The notes below the pieces were generated by a model. That model made no database searches and was not told where the DNA came from. It saw nothing but the letters and a program-made list of their open reading frames with translations. 64,000 nt of DNA, taken from the NCBI RefSeq assembly GCF_019396345.1, contig NZ_JAHKRM010000003.1, positions 434,001-498,000 of the forward strand, in the 5' to 3' direction. This DNA is from Nonomuraea guangzhouensis (GTDB lineage: Bacteria; Actinomycetota; Actinomycetes; Streptosporangiales; Streptosporangiaceae). Positions 21,149 through 30,482 of the stretch are shown here, one piece after another. A program made the translations under genes and the position numbers. How positions within the stretch are numbered: position 1 is the first letter of the stretch; each line of letters starts with the position of its first letter.

Positions 21149-23093
21149 CGGGGCCCTCCTGAGCTGCGAAGGTCACGCCCTGAGCGGTATCGATGGCGTC
21201 CAGGAGCGTCTTGGCGGAGTCCTCCGGCTGTCTCAGTGACCGGGCGTGGACTTCCAGATAGAGCAGCGCGCAGCTTCGATCGTCGTCGCGGACCGCTGCG
21301 ATCAGAACGTTCATGAAGTATTTCCTCCAGGGGTCGGCGTCGAGCTGGTCGAGCCAGGTGCGTAGCCGTTCCGTCCATTCCTCGCGGGGCCTTTGGGTCA
21401 GCAGGGCCGTCCAGCAGGTGGATAGCCCTTCTCTGACTCTCCTGTCTCCGAGCGGCGCCGATCGGCCACGGGAGCGGACGGTCAGTCTCTCCGGGGCGGA
21501 GGCTTTGAGAAAGGTCGCGGCCTCACCGTAGGACCACCCCCGCCTGGCGTTGAGAGTCAATCGGGCCAGGAGACGGCGGTAGAGGCGGAGGCTCTGCTCG
21601 GCCTGCTCGCACAGCGCGTCCTGAGCCCGGGTAGAGACCAGGGAGCTGCTGTGCCGGGTGAGGTGGAGCAGCCGGATCTGCGCCTGTTCCGGATACTGCT
21701 GCGCCATGATGTCGGCGCAGACCCGGACGAGGACCCATCCGAACCAGGGCTGCGGCTCCGTTCCACTGACCCAAACGTAGATCTGCTGACGAAACCGGCG
21801 TGCGTGACGAGGGTCGAGGAGCCCGTACTCCAGCGCGCGGGCCGAGAATGGGAGCAGGTCTTCTCTCCGCGCCCATCGGAAGGCCAGCTGATCGAGGTCA
21901 TCCGGACGGTTCGTCCTCAAGCACTCATAGGCGAAGCGGGAGACGAGCTCAAGACGCTTGTCGGTCTCCAGTTCCCCGGATTCGACCACGCGTGCGACCG
22001 CCTCTCGGAAGGAGTCCCGGAGCCTGGGGAAGTTGTCCCAGAAGTACTTTCTGACGGCTTGGTCGTAGGCCGAACGTTTGAAGCGGACGCTTTCTCGGTC
22101 CCGGATCAGCTTCAATTCGTGAAAGCGTTCGGCCAGGTCCGGCCGCTCGAACGTTGGCTCCTCCTCGGGGCGGCCCGACACGGTGAGGAGGATGCCGGCG
22201 GTGTGCTCCACCGCTTCGGCGGGGGCACCGCTCAACAGCCCGGCGGACAGCAGCAGAGCGCGTTGGCCTCCATCTCGAAGCTTCCTGACGTCGTTGAAAA
22301 CGTCACTGCCCCGGTCGGAGAGCGCCGCGATGGCTTCGCGGCACCACATCGCGAAGCCGCCACGGCCGCCTTGGGAGCGTTTCACCTCACGCACGCGGTC
22401 GGCGAGCTCGGCAACATCCAGCATCGAGCCGGACACCAGATATCGCTTGAGCCCAGCCGTATCGATCTCCTCGACCGTGTATTCAATCCCCTCGACATGT
22501 AGATAGCGCTGGAACACGCGCCTGGCCGAGGGGCCGCCGATACGGACCAGCAGCGAGCCGAACTCGGCAAGCAGATGGCACTCGTCGGGAACCACTACGA
22601 CCATGCAGGCCCGGTGGTCGGGTAACTGGGCGCGGTAGGAGGAGAGCCGCTCTTGCACGGATTTGTACTCCGAGGGGTCGGCCGCTGACAGATCGACGAG
22701 GATCCGATCGCCGTCCTCCCACGAGGAGATGTCCTCGGTCTCGTTCAGCTCCTCGATACTGTCGGGCAGCTCACGGATCGTCCCGGTTTCCGGTCCTCCC
22801 TGCCAACTGCTCAGAAGCATCAGCGCGGCGGTTCGGCGGCCGCTGCCGCTGTCTCCAGACACGACCACCATGCCGGAGTTCTCGAAGCGCTGCTGAGCGT
22901 CGCCGAAGCGCGATGGTGGGACGAAGCGCGGATCAAGCCAGTCCAGATAGTCACGTGACACCCGGCGTGGGTTGGCAGTCTTGAGCGACTTGGCGGCGAC
23001 CTGAATGAAGTAGTTGGTCTGGTCGCCTGATCCTGTGTGAGTGGGCGCAGTCGTCGCGTTGACCTGGGAGGTGAACGAATCCCCGGTCATCAT
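21132..23093 (-). CDS. P-loop NTPase partner of the TIR protein
   Basis: 653 aa, ATG 23093 overlapping the TIR stop (ATGA). The N-terminal 30 residues contain THTGSGDQTNYF, matching a motif in the tail of the TIR protein. The P-loop is G80-DSGSGRRT88 with Arg in place of the usual Lys, a variant seen in several actinobacterial STAND-like ATPases. A Walker-B-like strand follows (GDRILVDLSAADP). Residues ~300-650 are helical and repeat-like. It resembles STAND sensors in plan, but with the effector (TIR) encoded separately. It is probably an oligomerising switch that controls the TIR enzyme. Confidence 0.75.
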   Translation of the reverse strand: MMTGDSFTSQVNATTAPTHTGSGDQTNYFIQVAAKSLKTANPRRVSRDYLDWLDPRFVPPSRFGDAQQRFENSGMVVVSGDSGSGRRTAALMLLSSWQGGPETGTIRELPDSIEELNETEDISSWEDGDRILVDLSAADPSEYKSVQERLSSYRAQLPDHRACMVVVVPDECHLLAEFGSLLVRIGGPSARRVFQRYLHVEGIEYTVEEIDTAGLKRYLVSGSMLDVAELADRVREVKRSQGGRGGFAMWCREAIAALSDRGSDVFNDVRKLRDGGQRALLLSAGLLSGAPAEAVEHTAGILLTVSGRPEEEPTFERPDLAERFHELKLIRDRESVRFKRSAYDQAVRKYFWDNFPRLRDSFREAVARVVESGELETDKRLELVSRFAYECLRTNRPDDLDQLAFRWARREDLLPFSARALEYGLLDPRHARRFRQQIYVWVSGTEPQPWFGWVLVRVCADIMAQQYPEQAQIRLLHLTRHSSSLVSTRAQDALCEQAEQSLRLYRRLLARLTLNARRGWSYGEAATFLKASAPERLTVRSRGRSAPLGDRRVREGLSTCWTALLTQRPREEWTERLRTWLDQLDADPWRKYFMNVLIAAVRDDDRSCALLYLEVHARSLRQPEDSAKTLLDAIDTAQGVTFAAQEGPGEHRQ

Positions 23094-23791
23094 TGTTCTT
23101 TCTCGGTGTTTCGGGGAGCGCCGAAGGCCTGATTGATTTGGGTGTCTTGACCGTTCTCGATGTAGTTCGTCCCAGGGCCGCTGAAGTGGTGGCCGCCGTA
23201 GATGGACCCGCTTCCGGTGTGAGTCCCATTGACGATCGTTCCTGAGTTCCCCTGGGTGGCGCCGATGCCGTTGCCTGGCTGGAACGGTTTCTCGGTCAGG
23301 GGCTCCTTGGCGTGCGCGTCAGTGAGGTGCGGGAGCTTCCTGGCGATGAAGTCGCCGAGCCTGGCGATATCACCGGCGTGGTCCTTGGAGCCGAGCTGAG
23401 CGGACTGGAGATCGGCCAGATCCGCGAGCTCTTCAGGCAGGTCCTGGCGCTGAAGTCGGGGCAACTTGGCTCCGTCCAGCACCGGGACGACGACCAAGCC
23501 GTACTCCAGCGCTTCGATGATCTCCTTGCGGACCCAGTCGTCCGTGGCGTCCAGGGCGCGTTCACCGCGCCGGTTCATAGCGTTGAGCCAGCCAGGGCCT
23601 ATGATCGCGAGCAAGATCCGGCACCGCCGGACGTTTTTGATCAGGTCGGCATCGAAGCGCTGGCCGAGTTCGATGGACCTGGTGGCTCGGTAGACGGTAC
23701 TGGAGCCGAACCGTTCCGACAGCTTCTCATCGAGGTAGGCGGCTACGTTCTCCCCGTCACCCGTGCGGTAGTTGATGAAGATGTCGGGCAT
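23090..23791 (-). CDS. TIR-domain effector protein
   Basis: 233 aa from ATG 23791 with GAGGAG seven bases upstream. TIR domain at residues 1-~155: box 1 IFINYRTGDGE, SIELGQRFDADL, ILLAIIGPGWL and WVRKEIIEAL, in which E90 is in the position of the catalytic glutamate of NAD-cleaving TIRs. Residues ~165-225 form a Gly/Asn-rich tail with THTGSG and GTNYIENG. By family it is expected to hydrolyse NAD+ or make a cyclic-ADPR signal on infection. It is 44 bp downstream of the XRE-TPR gene and overlaps the NTPase start. Confidence 0.85.
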   Translation of the reverse strand: MPDIFINYRTGDGENVAAYLDEKLSERFGSSTVYRATRSIELGQRFDADLIKNVRRCRILLAIIGPGWLNAMNRRGERALDATDDWVRKEIIEALEYGLVVVPVLDGAKLPRLQRQDLPEELADLADLQSAQLGSKDHAGDIARLGDFIARKLPHLTDAHAKEPLTEKPFQPGNGIGATQGNSGTIVNGTHTGSGSIYGGHHFSGPGTNYIENGQDTQINQAFGAPRNTEKEQ

Positions 23792-23835
23792 GGTGAACTC
23801 CTCTCGCGGCTTCCACCGCAGTTCAGGGGATGGGA

Positions 23836-25128
23836 TTAGATGCCGAATACGGAGATCGAGGCGACGAGCCTCGGGTAGAGGTCGCAGACCGCGCGGTTCG
23901 TGCGGTGCCTGGCCAGAACGTGGGCGAGACGGCGCAGATCGACCGTCACAGTGGCCGAACGGACTGAACGCACGCCGTCGAGCAGCGAGTCCACGACATG
24001 ACACGCCTGGTCGACGTCGCCTGCGGCGGCGTGGGCGAGGGCCTGCCGGACGCCGTATCGGGTGCGGCTCCGCAGGGCGGTTGCGGGCAGTCGGCGGATC
24101 TCGGCGTCGAGGAGATCCGCCGCTTCCTGTGAGCGCCCCAGGTCATGAAGGCACCAGCCGGTGGACATCGCCACCTGGTCCGCGACGTGGCTGGAGCCGA
24201 GGACCGGAGCATCGCTGGAGTCGTCACGGGCCATGAGGTGACGGGCGGTGTCGAGGGCGTTCATGCAAGCCCGGTAGTCCCCCGCCAGGGCATGGCCCTG
24301 TGCCTCGCGCTGCGCCGCCAGGCCTTTGATCCTGGGCGGGCTGTCAGCGCGAGCCGCCTCAGCTGCGAGAGCGATGGTCTGTTCGGCGTCGTCCGCATAC
24401 AGCGTGATCAGGGCTCGTCTGACCAGCGAGTAGGTACTGAGATCGGTGTCATCGGCTGCTTGCGCCATCTCGACGGCCATGTTGGTCCACCACAGGGCCG
24501 CACGGGTGTCACCCGCTTCCTGAGCCATCCAGCCGGTGTACTCGGCATAGCGGGAGCCGAGCGCAAGGACCTCGGGCCGACGGCGGTCGGCTGACCGTTG
24601 CGCCATTTTGCGCAGGGTGTGGACCTGCGTGATCAGTATGGGCAGCATCTCGCTGGGGGAGACGGCCTGCCCGAGCTGGCGGAGTTGAGGGAAGAGCGTA
24701 CGGAATCCGCCCAGCGCCGCGGTCTCCTCAAGGTCTGCCGATGTCCCTGGGGCGCCCACGTGCATCCCGGCGAGCGAGATGGCACCCAAGGCGATCGCCT
24801 GACGTCGGCCGACCGGGCCGAACCAGCTATGCCCGTCATTGGCCAGATACATCATCCATCCTTCGTCATCGGTTATGTCGTCGATCGGCTCGGTGTTCTT
24901 GGCGACGACGGGAACGAGCGCTGCGAGTTCACCTTCCGCCCCGAGGACCACATCGCAGTGTCGGGCGAGGTCGCGTGACGGCGGCTTGTCGCCTCGTTCG
25001 ACCTTGCTGAGATGGCCTTTGCTATAGTTCGCCGCCTTCGCGAGCTGCGAAAGCGTCATTCCCGCGGCGGACCGCCGCCTTCTGAGCTCGGCACCGAAGT
25101 TCCGATGCACCCACTCATTTCGCCCCAT
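23836..25128 (-). CDS. XRE-family HTH regulator with TPR-like domain, first gene of the TIR operon
   Basis: 430 aa from ATG 25128, chosen for its GAGGAG site; an in-frame TTG six codons upstream overlaps that site. Residues ~10-65 form the HTH (GMTLSQLAKAANYSKGHLSKV). The rest is helical repeats of the TPR type found in actinobacterial peptide- or small-molecule-sensing regulators. As the first gene of a six-gene operon that includes TIR and NTPase genes, it is probably an autoregulator that keeps the system silent, or a sensor. Confidence 0.8.
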   Translation of the reverse strand: MGRNEWVHRNFGAELRRRRSAAGMTLSQLAKAANYSKGHLSKVERGDKPPSRDLARHCDVVLGAEGELAALVPVVAKNTEPIDDITDDEGWMMYLANDGHSWFGPVGRRQAIALGAISLAGMHVGAPGTSADLEETAALGGFRTLFPQLRQLGQAVSPSEMLPILITQVHTLRKMAQRSADRRRPEVLALGSRYAEYTGWMAQEAGDTRAALWWTNMAVEMAQAADDTDLSTYSLVRRALITLYADDAEQTIALAAEAARADSPPRIKGLAAQREAQGHALAGDYRACMNALDTARHLMARDDSSDAPVLGSSHVADQVAMSTGWCLHDLGRSQEAADLLDAEIRRLPATALRSRTRYGVRQALAHAAAGDVDQACHVVDSLLDGVRSVRSATVTVDLRRLAHVLARHRTNRAVCDLYPRLVASISVFGI

Positions 25129-25498
25129 TTCCCCGTCTCCTCTCAACTGGACGACCGGCGACTTCTGGATTTAGCTCTACGGGCGAACATGATGGTCGAA
25201 AGGCGGTAAGAAAATCCGCCACGACCAAGGGAGTGGATTAATCCATGTGTTCAGGAAGGCAGCGGCAATGTTGTCAGGAGACACATTCTCCGGCACTGGA
25301 TGTGCTTCTGTACCAAGTGTCACTCGACGCTCTCCTGACTACCTGCGACCTAGGGTCCATGCAGCAGGTGATCGGCCTTCTGGCCGCCCTCCTGCTGATG
25401 GGCGGAAGGGCTCGTAACCAGTTGAATTTTGCCACGCCCGCCGTGAAAGGGAAGGGCTCCCGCAGGGTTTCCCGTTTCCTCTTCAAATGAAGGGGACG
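25129..25498. promoter_or_regulatory. Intergenic region upstream of the TIR operon
   Basis: 370 bp between the STAND gene stop and the XRE-TPR start, presumably carrying the operon promoter. The GGCGG / CCGCC inverted repeat at 25202-25220 (9-base A/T-rich spacer) lies about 75 bp upstream of the start and could be an operator. No convincing coding sequence is visible; a plus-strand frame at 25245-25490 lacks a family match and a good ribosome binding site. Confidence 0.4.
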
Positions 25499-28400
25499 TT
25501 ACTCTTCGAGCTGCTGCAGCGCGATGGCGGCGGTGTGGCCCGCTTCGGCAAGGGCGTCGACGATGGTCTGGAAGTGCGGATGTGCTACGGCCGTCAATTC
25601 CGGATGGATATCCCGCAGCCAATCCAGCAGGAGATAACCGGGCAGCTTGATGTTCTGGCGTACCAACCGGGCTACCCAGGGAAGACCGATCTCTACTTGC
25701 TGGTAGATCGGCTGGACACGGAGGAACCCCAGGAGTTCGTCGAGCCCAGCCGTCGGTGCGGTGAGCGTCCAGGCATCGATGAGGTGTTCCACCGGGGCCA
25801 GCCGCAGCCATCGCTGACCCGTCTCACGTATGGTGCCGTCGATGTCCGCGTCCATCGCCCAGGGCTGAGGATTGGGCAGGAGGCTGGCCGACGCGGGGGC
25901 GTCCTCACCGGGCCTTGTCAGGATGATCTCCATGATGGTGGGCCACAACGATGCGAAAGCGTCGGTCAGCCCAGTCTCGTAGGTCGCCACCGTCTTGAAT
26001 CCCCACAGGAGGTCGTCGAGCACGTTTGGCCGGCTCGCGAGGTGTTCGACGAACTCCAGGACGACCTCGGGCTCGTTCCGAGCCGTGCGGAGGAGTGCCG
26101 CAGCCATGGGGCCCTTGTCCTCCTCGCGGTCGCTCTCGGCCGAGCGTGCGTAGGCCGCCAGAAGCGCGGTTCGATGCCGCCGTGCGGTCTCGGTGACGCA
26201 GTGCCGGGCGCTCGCCGCGTCAAGGACGGGTGTCACCGAGGTTTCCAGTTCACGCAGGATCTGCTCCGCGCCATGGAGCCGGTCAAGCCGCTCGATCACC
26301 GTTCGGTGGCGCGTACTGTCGAAACCGTCCAAGGCATGCCGGATTCCCGTCTCGACGGCGCGCCAGGCCAAGAGGTGGTGACAGGGCATTGCGCAGGGTT
26401 CGGACCAGAGCGGGCGAAGACCTTCCGCGAAATAGGTGCGGACCTGGTGGACGGGGTGCGCGGCACAGGCGATGATCGCTTCAGGATCGGCCTGTCGTGA
26501 CTCCGCGAAGGCAGGAAGCAGCGTCCGCGGCAGAGCGAAAGCGGCCTGAATATCGTCGCCCCACGCCGAAATGGCATCGGGGTAAACGTCGGTGCTGGGG
26601 TGGATGGCCGTCAGCAGAAGATCGATGGACCATCCGAGATCGTCCGCATCCAGAAGCGCGCCTGCAGCGACCGCGTGAATGGTCGCCGCAGCGACCGAAC
26701 AACGTGCCCCTAAGGGGCTGACCGAGAGGTCCAGACTTCGGACGGTTTCCAGATCCTCGGTGAGCTGACGGGGATCGACCTTGGCGGGTGGGTCGATTCG
26801 ATACGGCAGGTCCGCGAGGGGCCGGTAGTTGTTCAACATGCGATAGAGCCGGCTGTTGAGGGCTGTGCCGGCGCGGGCTCTGGCGAGATCCGCTTCCGCG
26901 GAGGATTTGACCTCGGCGATCCAGCCCTGTTCGCTCCGAGCGAGTACATAGCGCTTCGCATCGAAGTGGTCGGCCCAGTTGTGCACAGCAAGGTCGTCGC
27001 CATCCCCCGCTGCGAGCAACTGGCGGCCCACCTGTCGTAGACGCTCCAGAGCCGCTTCGTCGCCTTGAGACATGGCTTGGACGACGAGTCGCATGGCAAC
27101 CTCAGTGGGAGCGAGCTCCAGGCTCTGGGGTTCCTCCAACTTGTGGAGCCGCCTGGCTGCGAACCGGGCGAACTCGAGCTCCCACACTTCGGGCAAGGCG
27201 AGGAAGCTGTCGAGTTCGTTGGTGATCTCGTCAAGCTGACGGAGCAGCATGCTGTAAGCGAGTCCTGCTCCGGCTACTGTGCCGATCTCCCGAAGGGTGA
27301 TCACCGCGGCATCCTTCGGGGGCAGAGCGAACTCATCGAGGAGGACCCGTTCAACCGCCATGAGCCCGCTCATGCACGGCTGGGGTCCGTTGAGCGCGCC
27401 CTGGTACCAAGACCAGGACGCTGCTGGACCTGGATACTCGCGCTCTCCCAAGCTCATGAAGTCACCGGCCAGCGCCGGCCCTTCAGCGAATGACTCGAGC
27501 AGTCCCCGGATCAGTGTGAAGCCGAGCTTGGGCGAGCGCAGGAGCAGATGGATGAACGGTCCGCGGTGCCAGGCGGCCCTGCTGGCGAGGCCGAACTCGT
27601 GCCTACTCCGCCCGCGTCCCGGCCGGTAGTAGGCCAAGGCCAGTTCGACAAGGAGCGCCGGATTGGCGACGGCCAGCGAGGAAGCAGGGTCGAAACGATC
27701 GACGGCTCGGATGAGTTCGTACGCGCGTCCGGACGTTTGGGCACGCAGCAGTGTCTCGGAGCGCTCATCCTGATCTCCTCCGAGGAGCGCGAGGGCCTCC
27801 AAGAAGAGCGCCTTGTCGTACTGCGGAGGCGAGGCGACGAGGCTGTCTCGTAGGAGCACCCGCGTCGGCCGGTGGTGATCGACATTGTCCCCGCGGGTCT
27901 CCAGCCGGGAGACGCCCCGCAGCCAGGCGAGGACGACATCGTCCCGTAGATCGTCGTGGCGCCTGGTCAGGACGTCGCCGTGCCTGGCCAGCCAGGCGAC
28001 GACCGGTCCACCCGTAACCGGATCACAGGCGGCATCCTCCCCGAACCGCAACATTGTGCAACGCAGCAACTGCTCAAGCAGGGAAGGCTCGCTGAGCAGC
28101 CGCTCGCTCAGGGCGTCGAGCACTTCGGCGGACCATCCGGTTGACAGCACCGCCTCCCAAGGGATCTCCTCCCACCGCGAACCGTGGACTGACGCCAGCC
28201 GGCGGAAGTCGTCGTACATCTGCGCCCAACGCGGGCGGAGCCCGGTTCCGGGCCGGATTCTTTCCTGGCAGAGGATCCGAGCGGCCCTAATGGCCCAACG
28301 CGGCCCTTTGATCTCCAACAGGTCTGTTCCGCCCTCTTGGAAGAGGCGCCATGCCGTTGCGAAATCACGCAGGATGTCATGAGCGAACGTCTCCTCACCG

Positions 28401-29983
28401 ATAGCGGAGCCGTCGCCGATCGAGGTGAGGATTCCGTCGGAGCGGAGAGAGGCGAGCGCGGCTCCGGACAAGGTGGGTGTCCACGGCTTCCCCAGCATTC
28501 GCTCCGCGATCGTCCCCAGGGCGGCCGCGCGGTCGTCGGGCGGCACCCCATTCACCGCCATGCCCAGGTTGAGCACGACCGCAGAGTGGTAGACCTTGTA
28601 CACGTCAGACTCACAGGCCAGGGCGTCGGGTAGCACGGCTCCGCGCCGGGCAGCGCGTAGGAGCAGATTGACCAGACCGAGACGGCGCAGCAGCCAGCGG
28701 GAGCGCATGTCCTCGGCCATCACCGCCAGCTCAGGGGCGGACGCCAAGATTGTTTCGATCTCCTTGTCATCCAACGGAGGGACGACGAAGTCCTCGACCG
28801 TGCACGAGAACATTTCGCGGATGTTCTGCGCGGCATCGTCACGGCTGATCAGGACCACTCTGGCACCTGCTTCCAACGCGGTGTGGACCGCATCGGGATC
28901 CAGGCCGGTCTGAATCGCCTCGGCTCCGTCCAGTACCAGCAGTTCCCCCTGCGCGCCTGAAAGGAGTTCCGCGTGTGCGGCGACGTCGCGCATCCTCGCG
29001 ACGAGCAGACCTCCCTCTCGACGACGGAATTCCTCCGCGGCCTTCAACGCGGCCACAGACTTACCGGAACCCGGTTCTCCCCTGATCAACAGGATCCGGC
29101 CGGGGCCGGTGTTGCCGAACGCCCTCATCAGCTCGCTCAGGAGCAGAGTTCGTTCGAGGTGGAGGGAAGGTCGTGTGGACAGTTCCTGGACGGTCGTCCG
29201 GCGAAGGCTCCGTTCCCACTCCTGGAACAGGGTTCGCAGATCGGGTTGCACGGTATGGTTCACCACCATCCAGCCGTTCGCCACCGCGTACATCGCGGCT
29301 CCCTGATCGCCGAAGTGCGTCATCTCCATGGGCCCGTTTACGACATTGATGACACCGTCCTGCTCGGCGTGGTTGAACTGCCAGGCAACTCCCGGTGAAG
29401 GGGCGACTGCCTGCGAGGGCAAAGCGCCCGTCAGCGCCATGACGATGGGCACCGCTGCACTCCCGGCTTCTTCACCGACCGTCCAGATCGTCAGGCAGGC
29501 ACTGATCCTGGCAGCCTTACCTGCAGCCAGAACACCGGCCGGATTGTCTACGTAGCATGCGTTGTCGCTGATGAGGACAGGGCCAATATGGATCTTCCCC
29601 GGGATGCGGATGCCGGCCAGCGACTGGGTCACTGTCCGAAGCAGCTCGGGTGAGGCGGCCTCCTCACCTTCCGCCCTGCGGATCTCATCGGCCACAACGA
29701 CATCACCTGGCGCAACGTCCGAGGACAGAGCGCGGCCCGAGCCGAGGAACAGCACCATCCGAGGATTTAGCACGAGCCTTGCCCGCTCAGTGATCGCTAC
29801 TGTCGGGAACTCCTCCAGCTCCAGCAGGGCAAGCGCCACGATGCTGAGACCCAGACGGCCCATGTCGAACTGGATCCCGCCGTGGACCTCCGTGCGCGCC
29901 CCGATCATGCGCGAACGCAGCATCGCGTGGTCACTGTCCAGGGCGGTCAATACGACGATGGGCCCACCGGCGTCGCTCTCCAT
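25499..29983 (-). CDS. Nucleoside-phosphorylase-like domain fused to STAND/NACHT NTPase (Avs-like defence protein)
   Basis: 1494 aa from ATG 29983 (GGGAG six bases upstream; a TTG one codon earlier is too close). Residues ~8-240 look like the PNP/MTAN fold: IVVLTALDSDHAML, the VLFLGSGRALSSDVAPGDVVVAD core and HIGPVLISD. Next comes a NACHT/STAND NTPase with Walker A GEPGSGKS (~302-309), Walker B ELLVLDGAE and sensor VVLISRDD. The remaining ~900 residues are helical repeats without clear motifs, in the position of a target-sensing arm. This plan (effector, NTPase, large sensor) is that of anti-phage STAND proteins. The gene is upstream of and codirectional with the TIR operon. Confidence 0.8.
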   Translation of the reverse strand: MESDAGGPIVVLTALDSDHAMLRSRMIGARTEVHGGIQFDMGRLGLSIVALALLELEEFPTVAITERARLVLNPRMVLFLGSGRALSSDVAPGDVVVADEIRRAEGEEAASPELLRTVTQSLAGIRIPGKIHIGPVLISDNACYVDNPAGVLAAGKAARISACLTIWTVGEEAGSAAVPIVMALTGALPSQAVAPSPGVAWQFNHAEQDGVINVVNGPMEMTHFGDQGAAMYAVANGWMVVNHTVQPDLRTLFQEWERSLRRTTVQELSTRPSLHLERTLLLSELMRAFGNTGPGRILLIRGEPGSGKSVAALKAAEEFRRREGGLLVARMRDVAAHAELLSGAQGELLVLDGAEAIQTGLDPDAVHTALEAGARVVLISRDDAAQNIREMFSCTVEDFVVPPLDDKEIETILASAPELAVMAEDMRSRWLLRRLGLVNLLLRAARRGAVLPDALACESDVYKVYHSAVVLNLGMAVNGVPPDDRAAALGTIAERMLGKPWTPTLSGAALASLRSDGILTSIGDGSAIGEETFAHDILRDFATAWRLFQEGGTDLLEIKGPRWAIRAARILCQERIRPGTGLRPRWAQMYDDFRRLASVHGSRWEEIPWEAVLSTGWSAEVLDALSERLLSEPSLLEQLLRCTMLRFGEDAACDPVTGGPVVAWLARHGDVLTRRHDDLRDDVVLAWLRGVSRLETRGDNVDHHRPTRVLLRDSLVASPPQYDKALFLEALALLGGDQDERSETLLRAQTSGRAYELIRAVDRFDPASSLAVANPALLVELALAYYRPGRGRSRHEFGLASRAAWHRGPFIHLLLRSPKLGFTLIRGLLESFAEGPALAGDFMSLGEREYPGPAASWSWYQGALNGPQPCMSGLMAVERVLLDEFALPPKDAAVITLREIGTVAGAGLAYSMLLRQLDEITNELDSFLALPEVWELEFARFAARRLHKLEEPQSLELAPTEVAMRLVVQAMSQGDEAALERLRQVGRQLLAAGDGDDLAVHNWADHFDAKRYVLARSEQGWIAEVKSSAEADLARARAGTALNSRLYRMLNNYRPLADLPYRIDPPAKVDPRQLTEDLETVRSLDLSVSPLGARCSVAAATIHAVAAGALLDADDLGWSIDLLLTAIHPSTDVYPDAISAWGDDIQAAFALPRTLLPAFAESRQADPEAIIACAAHPVHQVRTYFAEGLRPLWSEPCAMPCHHLLAWRAVETGIRHALDGFDSTRHRTVIERLDRLHGAEQILRELETSVTPVLDAASARHCVTETARRHRTALLAAYARSAESDREEDKGPMAAALLRTARNEPEVVLEFVEHLASRPNVLDDLLWGFKTVATYETGLTDAFASLWPTIMEIILTRPGEDAPASASLLPNPQPWAMDADIDGTIRETGQRWLRLAPVEHLIDAWTLTAPTAGLDELLGFLRVQPIYQQVEIGLPWVARLVRQNIKLPGYLLLDWLRDIHPELTAVAHPHFQTIVDALAEAGHTAAIALQQLEE

Positions 29984-30482
29984 CAAGATCTCCCTTACGT
30001 CGGTCGTCCTGCGGCTAACGAATGCTCATCACCAGGATGGAGAATCGCGCGGTGCTATCTGGCAGAAGAAGCCACTCGCTTGGGGAAGACATCCTTGAGC
30101 CGCAGCCTGGATCTTGTCGGATTGGTGCCAGGCCAGCCGAACCTGCGTGTCGGCATCGGGGACGACACGTTGAAGGACAGCCAGCTCCCTGCTCCGGTAC
30201 TGGACGGATCGTTGGACCGGTGATGGCGCAGCGCCCCATAGGCGTTGAGGGCCACAGCTTCGAAGTCACGCTGGCCAAGACGCTGTGGGACCAGACGAGG
30301 GTCACCGAAGATGGGGCCTCGCGCCGCCACGGCTGTGACACGTCGGTGGTGCCGTACCCGATGGTCGGCCCGAAACGGGCGGTCGTTGCGGCGATTCGCC
30401 CGGAATGAGCTCGCGGCGACGGGTCGCGTTCAGCTTTTCCGGTCGATGCTCATTCGGCCCTCGTCGCGACCAGACTGGAGCC
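29984..30482. other. About 500 bp without a recognisable gene
   Basis: Both strands carry short open frames here. A minus-strand frame at 30330-30055 reads protein-like (FEAVALNAYGALRHHRSN) but I know no family for it and it has no clear ribosome binding site. The region probably contains the STAND gene promoter and decayed sequence. Confidence 0.35.

Noticed and set aside
25245..25490. Plus-strand 81-codon frame upstream of the TIR operon
   Set aside because: No ribosome binding site or homology that I recognise, and two of its flanks are regulatory DNA.
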